A DNA stretch of 64,000 nucleotides from contig NC_056725.1 in assembly GCF_019279795.1 (NCBI RefSeq), forward strand, positions 1,752,610,916 to 1,752,674,915, given 5' to 3'. Made by a program: the position numbers and the translations under genes. This document shows positions 58,132 through 64,000 of this stretch, piece by piece. The DNA comes from Protopterus annectens. Its lineage: Eukaryota > Chordata > Ceratodontiformes > Protopteridae. Under the pieces are notes generated by a model. The model was given only the letters and a program-made list of their open reading frames with translations. It was not told where the DNA came from and did not search any database. The number at the start of each line of letters is the position of its first letter. Position 1 is the stretch's first letter.

Positions 58132-59810
58132 TAGGAACATAGGAACAATACTACGCCAGCAAGCACAAGGACCATACGACGCCTAGCCATATAAACCTTT
58201 AAGGAGACACAAACATAACAGTCTGTGCCTCCTTTTTCAAACACTTAAAGTGCTCACCTCCCAAATCTAGCAGACCTGTACATCCTAACCCTGGTATATA
58301 TTTGTGTCTACTCATCCAATCACCAAGGCTAGCCTTAGAGGTAGTCAGAGGAGTAGTACTCTGTTTGACCAGGGGTAACTTATTCCATAGGCTAGGAATA
58401 TGTATATCTCTACAGTGAGTCCTGTTTGTTGGTGTTGATTTTGGTCCATAGTGAGAGTATTTGTAGAGTCGCTGGTTTTGCAAAGAATGGATCTGGTCCT
58501 CAGAGCAGCCTGTAGGCTACTGAATATAAGAAGAGTTGCAAGAATCTATTAGTAGAGCTGAAGAATTTAAGGCCTTTAACTTTCTTGTTAAGGCATTTTG
58601 GGAGCCTTCCCAGATGAGTGATATACTACCTGCTTTATACATACTAAAGAAGACATTGTATTCAATAATGGGTCATATATGGAAAGAGTATAGTGGCAGG
58701 ATGATTACTTTGGAACTTGAAGATATTCCCTTGGAAATTAACTGGGTCAGTTAGGAGGATCTCCTCTCTAGGCAGAAATATGATCAAATGAGAGAGAACT
58801 GTCCATATAGGTACCCATGTTTCTTATGAATGTGTCTGTTTCAAAAAGAGCACCATTTGCAACATATGAGGTAGGAACAGCTTTTGTATCAATTGCTATT
58901 ATGCTGCACATTTTGCATTTAACTTGAGTCCGTTTTCAGGGCACCCATTATGTGCATATTGCAGCCCTTGCTATATAGTATCAATGTATTGGGGGGAAAC
59001 AATTTCCAGCTTGCAATCATCAGAAAACTTGGTCAACCACATTTATGGGATATTGGACTGGATGTCTACAAAATAAATGCCATACAAGAGAGGGACCCAG
59101 CACTGATTCCTATGGTACCTCATATATTTAACTTGAGACATTTTTCAGAGCACCTCTTTTGAGCATATTCTCACCCTTGTAGGAGCTGTCTAGTATCAGT
59201 GAGATGTGTGGATAACAGTGCACAGATTACTGTCATCAGCAAACTTGGTCATCCACACTTGGGATATTGGACTACGTGTCAGTGAAATTAATTAAAACAG
59301 GAGAGGGCCCAGCAATAATCCATGTGGAATCCAACTAGCTACAATTTTACTTTTAGAGGATACCAGAAACTTTCACAACCTGGGATCTGTCTGATAACCA
59401 ACTTACAATCCATTGGATAACATAGGGTTTACTTTATGTTTAATTTTTATCCATGCCAAGTTAGAAGATAGTACCAAAAACCACGGTCATATCAAGATAA
59501 GTAGTGTTCACTGACCGACAACTGACCACAACCTCTGTAACCTTTTCAAAAATGCTTGCTAAGTTCTAGAGATAAAACCTGCCCTTTAAAAAATGAAACT
59601 GATTGGGGTCTCGACCAGTTATGCTGCCTGTGTATGCAGAAATGAGTTCTGCTATAATACCTTCATAATTTTGCATATAAGGCTGATAGATCATTTTTGC
59701 CAGGGTCTGTACAGGGGCCACCCTGGTGTAGGAGAATCTCAGAAAAGGCTATTCTGCAGTTATCAGGCACATATCCTGGGGATGGTCTAAGGTAAAATAG
59801 TTTAAACAGA
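58132..59810 (-). mobile_element. CR1-group fragment in duplication copy 2
   Basis: Same fragment and same breakpoints as at 52557-54235, including the C-terminal frame (58483-58199) with an identical protein to that at 52908-52624. It was evidently duplicated with its surroundings, not inserted twice. Confidence 0.85.
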
Positions 59811-59865
59811 GGTTTAGGTAGCATATATTTGACATGGGTGAAAATGCACCCCCGGATTTATTAAT

Positions 59866-59900
59866 CTTCTGTGCAGGACTAGTCTAGTCCTGCACAGAAG
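59866..59900. repeat. Perfect 35-bp palindrome
   Basis: Arms 'cttctgtgcaggactag' (59866-59882) and 'ctagtcctgcacagaag' (59884-59900) flank a single T. Confidence 0.98.
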
Positions 59901-60099
59901 CAGCTGCTTAGGAGCAGGATGGTAGTGCACCATGCATATTAAAAAAGGCGCACTGCCTGACCTCCTAGGCATACATGGAGCATATACGAGTGCAAAGGGC
60001 ATGTCTGAAAGCAGATCACTCAGAATAAACATGCCCCTGCAAAGTAGAACAGCAGAAAGTGGAAATAAATTAGCAAGGCCGCACATAGGTGTCCGCATA

Positions 60100-60716
<617 letters not shown>

Positions 60717-60821
60717 AAACTACATGGAGATATACCTTTCCCTCTCTGTAGTACAAATGTATACATAAATAGACAGACATTTATAATATACATATGCAGC
60801 CACCCCTACATCCACATGTCA

Positions 60822-60829
60822 TTATATAT

Positions 60830-60905
<76 letters not shown>

Positions 60906-60924
60906 TAGATATATATATATATAT
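60822..60924. repeat. (TA)n microsatellite
   Basis: TA run with minor breaks ('tatatagttta' near its start, 'atagatagat' near its end). Confidence 0.97.
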
Positions 60925-62974
60925 GTATATCTACAGATATATAGCTAGGATATGATACAGCTGTTAAAGATTACATATGTTCACAGGCCATGCCTATAGG
61001 ATATATGATGTTGAATGTTTGATATGTGCCATCTGTAGTTGTCCCTGTAATGATGTCCCGCTGAACAACTGCTCTGGATAATACTGTCTGTCCCTGTAAG
61101 TAGTGGGACATACCTGCCAACTGTGCAGATCAGCAATGAATGACAAAGATGTCAGCCATAATATCTGTGCATGTTATGTTAGTGTGGACAATAGCTGGTG
61201 GTGGAAGTACTGCTGTCATGACAGACACATGGGTGTCAAAGCACACCACTTGCAGGACAGTCATTTTAATGCATATTGTAGCATACACAAATGCCATAGG
61301 TATGTAATAGGCGTACCAGCAATCCCACACCATATTTACCACCCTAATGTTAGTCTGTGTTCACATGTGGCACTTGTCTGTGTTGCAGCAAGGCAGAACA
61401 GTGCAGCGGTGAATGAAAGACAGTTACAGAATGCGGACCAGATGTCTGTATGCACTCCACATATCTGTGTGATACAGAGTGTGACGTGTATGTGTACAGA
61501 TACACAGACACTCATATAGACATAGGTATATCAACAATGTACAACATATATCTACACATATATGTACATAGATGTATATTTAAACACAAATATATAGTGG
61601 CACTGACAATGGCATGCAGGTGAAATAGTCTGTAACAGGCTATTTCACCTGCATGCCATTGGCAGGGCACATCTTGAAGGTGGGTGCCAATGACACACCA
61701 GCTGAGGAGCATGCAGGTAAGGCCCCAGGGCACCTCGGTACCCCAGTCTTGTGTATGTACAGGTACATCATGCAAAAGTGAGGTTTCATATGCATAACCT
61801 GCTGCTGTGTAGTAGTAATAAACAGTTGTGTATAAGCTGTAATATTGTGTAATTCTACTATTATTGTAATGTCATGCTGCACTCACGTTTTATGAATGCC
61901 ACAGCTGTGACCATTGACATCAGCTTTCTCACACTCCTATGTAGGTCCCACCAGGATATCACCATGGCAGCAGCCCATAGCCGATGAGTATGGTTCGTGT
62001 TTATGCATGATGATAAACTGGACATGTATTAGCTATAGGATATCCCACGAACACGTCTAACACACCTACCCATACTACATGCTGTACAAGTTCACGTTTT
62101 GTTGCTGTGAAATGGACTGCTTCACAGTAAAGACCATTATGGGGTATTGGAAGGGTACAACAGAAGCATGCAAGATAACTAACATCCTGTCAATGTGCAA
62201 TGTGTCCACAGGGATGTGAAGTGTGGCAGAGCACATGGCCTACAGTAGGGACATGTGTGACTCAACACCACCATGGCTGCAGCTGCACACAATCAGGTTA
62301 AGTAAACATTGCAGATATAACCCTGACCCCACAGCACTCGTGACAGCAGTGTGTGCACTCCAAGGGATGTGCACATGAGTAGACTTTGCAACCATGCAGA
62401 GGTCTGGGACATGCGTAGGGCACCCCCCACAGCCATGGTAAGGTCCATTGGTTGTCAGTGTAATAGTCATGTACTGGTCATACACGCACTGCTGATGTGA
62501 TCTGTAATGCAGACATCAGGCATCCACAACTGATAGTTGTTCACATAATCATCCCAGGTATGAGTTGCTACAACACATAGGGCTGTGAGCATTGGAGCTG
62601 ACATAACTGATACAGTACTACAGTTGCATCAATGGTTTCTGCATCTGCAAGGTATGGTGCACAGTACAAAGCAGGGTGTAGAACAGGTCCACAGTAACAC
62701 TTTGTACATGGGTGCAGTGTTAACACGGGGAAGGGACATCACCTACCAACACAGCCCATGCCTCACACACATTTATGCTGCCGCTAGCATGAAGTCCCTA
62801 TAGTTGCACCGCATGCTGTTGAGCACTATATGTAATGCATGTTGACAAAAGGGTAATGAGATGACTGTGTGTACAAATGTTGTGCAAATCCACATGTAGG
62901 AGTGTGTGGTGTGTGTATGTGTGTCTCGGTTGTGTTTGTAAGTGCAATCTAGTGGAATGTGGATGATGCATGTA

Positions 62975-62975
<1 letters not shown>
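60925..62975. other. No recognised gene; a possible short exon at 62272-62295
   Basis: The frame 61103-61519 (138 codons) is Cys- and His-rich by chance composition and matches nothing I know. At 62272, 'accaccatgg' gives a strong start context, and after eight codons (MAAAAHNQ) comes 'caggttaagt', a donor-like site. This is suggestive only. Confidence 0.25.
61607..61661. repeat. 55-bp near-perfect palindrome
   Basis: Arms of 22 bp (61607-61628 and 61640-61661, starting 'caatggcatgcaggtgaaat') plus inner 'ctgt'/'acag' around a central A, with one T/G mismatch. Confidence 0.97.

Positions 62976-63068
<93 letters not shown>
62976..63068. repeat. (TG)n microsatellite
   Basis: About 46 uninterrupted units. 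Confidence 0.99.
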
Positions 63069-63072
<4 letters not shown>

Positions 63073-63846
63073 CTCTGTGTGGGTGTCCATGTATGCACAG
63101 ATGATAGTGGGATTGACCACATGGCAGTACTTCCCCTTGGGATTGTGCTGTACATGGAGTGAGACATGGGACACCAGGACAACCTGTCAGGTATGTGAGC
63201 ACAGGACAGCTGATAGCATAACAAGTCTGTAGCATGGAGCATGCATTGGGAGGTGCAGTACATAGCAGGTATACACATCATATTGCCAGCAGCAGATAGG
63301 TAACCAGCTACCCACATATGCAGCACTACAAATGGAATGGGGAATTACCACAGCACATCAGTCAGTGTATCCAGGTAGTACTGTTGTCCGCATGATGGGT
63401 CACTTGTGCAGTAGATGTGGCATGGACTGAGCAAGACTGTAGTATGAGGCTCTGGTGTGTGACATATGTAGTGAATGTAGCAGCTCCAACCATATAGGGG
63501 CCTTCTACACCATTACTGCCTATACACAGGGTAATTCAGGGTGACAGCAGTGAGGCCACGTACAACCTACTCCATCCAAGTCAGGGAGGTGATGGAGTAA
63601 CAGGTCAGGTATTGTAACCACACGTGTAGGCATGGAGAGGAATGATTTGTTAATGGACAGTAGTGATGTGTGTATATTAGCAAGTGCCATGCAGGATGGG
63701 GAACATATGTAACTGACTGTGGGACTGTCTGTAAACCCAGAGAAAGTGAGGTAGTAAGGCAGCTGTCAATGTGAGTGTGTGTGAGTGTGTGTACTGTTAT
63801 GCAATGCTGTATAGGTCTTAATGTGTGTGTTTGTTTCCCCCCACAG

Positions 63847-64000
63847 GTGGTGAGGTGGGTCAGGGTCCCTCCTCCACGCAAACTGAGGTAGGTGTCCCTA
63901 CCGACACCGATGATGATGATGAAACACATGAGGCACAAGTGGGGTTGTCAGAGGCTGACACTGCATCAACATGTGTCATCACCCTCCTAGCCACCCCAAG
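63847..64000 (+). pseudogene. Possible acidic exon of a Harbinger-type protein, cut by the window end
   Basis: A pyrimidine tract and acceptor 'tttgtttccccccacag' precede an open frame 'GGEVGQGPSSTQTEVGVPTD', 'TDDDDETHEAQVGLSEADTA', continuing to the last base. The layout (acceptor, short polar stretch, Asp run) parallels the minus-strand segment starting at 43284. Whether it is a transposon or host exon, alive or dead, cannot be told from this window. Confidence 0.3.

Larger units (their letters stand above)
55911..60099. repeat. About 4.2-kb direct duplication, copy 2
   Basis: Matches 50337-54518 throughout. The left edge abuts the hAT-like terminus at 55910; the right edge is shared up to 'ataggtgtccgcata' and then diverges. 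A perfect 35-bp palindrome at 59866-59900 is intact here but has lost 6 bases in copy 1. Confidence 0.95.

Noticed and set aside
50337..60099. A large mobile element present in two copies
   Set aside because: No inverted or direct terminal repeats, no target duplications, and an internal old CR1 fragment with identical ends. Segmental duplication is simpler; assembly duplication is not excluded.
61103..61519. A 138-codon Cys/His-rich protein
   Set aside because: No spacing pattern of a known zinc finger, overlapping frames on the other strand, and no start context or relatives that I recognise.

Overview
This window looks like non-genic DNA from a large, repeat-rich vertebrate genome. I found no host protein-coding gene, rRNA or functional tRNA gene. 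Nearly everything recognisable is a transposable element or a simple repeat: several clades of non-LTR retrotransposon (CR1, L2-like, L1/Tx1, an R2/R4-type element), Penelope-like elements (PLEs) with GIY-YIG endonucleases, tRNA-headed SINEs, MITEs, remains of a Harbinger-type DNA transposon, and long (TG)n, (TA)n and (GATA)n arrays. The mix of CR1/L2/L1-Tx1 and PLEs with a SINE whose 3' part resembles the HE1/V-SINE group of fishes, sharks and lungfish suggests a fish-grade vertebrate, a lungfish or an amphibian. That placement is inference.

Layout. 1-2.8 kb: L2-like LINE split by a SINE. 2.8-6.9 kb: no clear genes, a tRNA-like SINE head and short duplications. 6.98-9.73 kb: R2/R4-type LINE with a duplicated N-terminal region. 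9.73-14.0 kb: rearranged PLE cluster (endonuclease and linker on -, RT core and two tandem N-terminal copies on +). 14.0-15.84 kb: L1/Tx1 ORF2 fragment on -. 16.16-21.41 kb: L1/Tx1 ORF2 on +, split by a second, 5'-truncated L1/Tx1 insertion flanked by a 15-bp duplication. 21.4-30 kb: SINE, CR1 tail, PLE 3' end, microsatellites, a 394-bp MITE. 30.1-34 kb: old CR1 copy on - carrying a SINE. 36.5-40.74 kb: nearly complete CR1 on + with esterase-type ORF1 and EN/RT ORF2, disabled by one frameshift and two TAG codons. 40.76-41.72 kb: PLE endonuclease followed by a hammerhead-ribozyme-like motif. 41.79-43.91 kb: Harbinger-like SANT protein remains. 44.56-45.52 kb: L2-like 3' end. 50.34-54.52 and 55.91-60.10 kb: a very similar direct duplication of about 4.2 kb that includes a CR1 fragment. 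54.5-55.6 kb, between the copies: related MITE-like units. 60.1-64 kb: SINE head, long microsatellites, a palindrome and a possible transposon-derived exon cut by the window end.

The most interesting signals are a ribozyme-like motif recurring at four PLE 3' ends, the rearranged PLE cluster, perfect palindromes formed by local inverted duplication, and the recent 4.2-kb duplication. None is proven to be a new biological system. All calls were made by eye from translation and motif recognition, so clade names are less certain than the presence of the domains.
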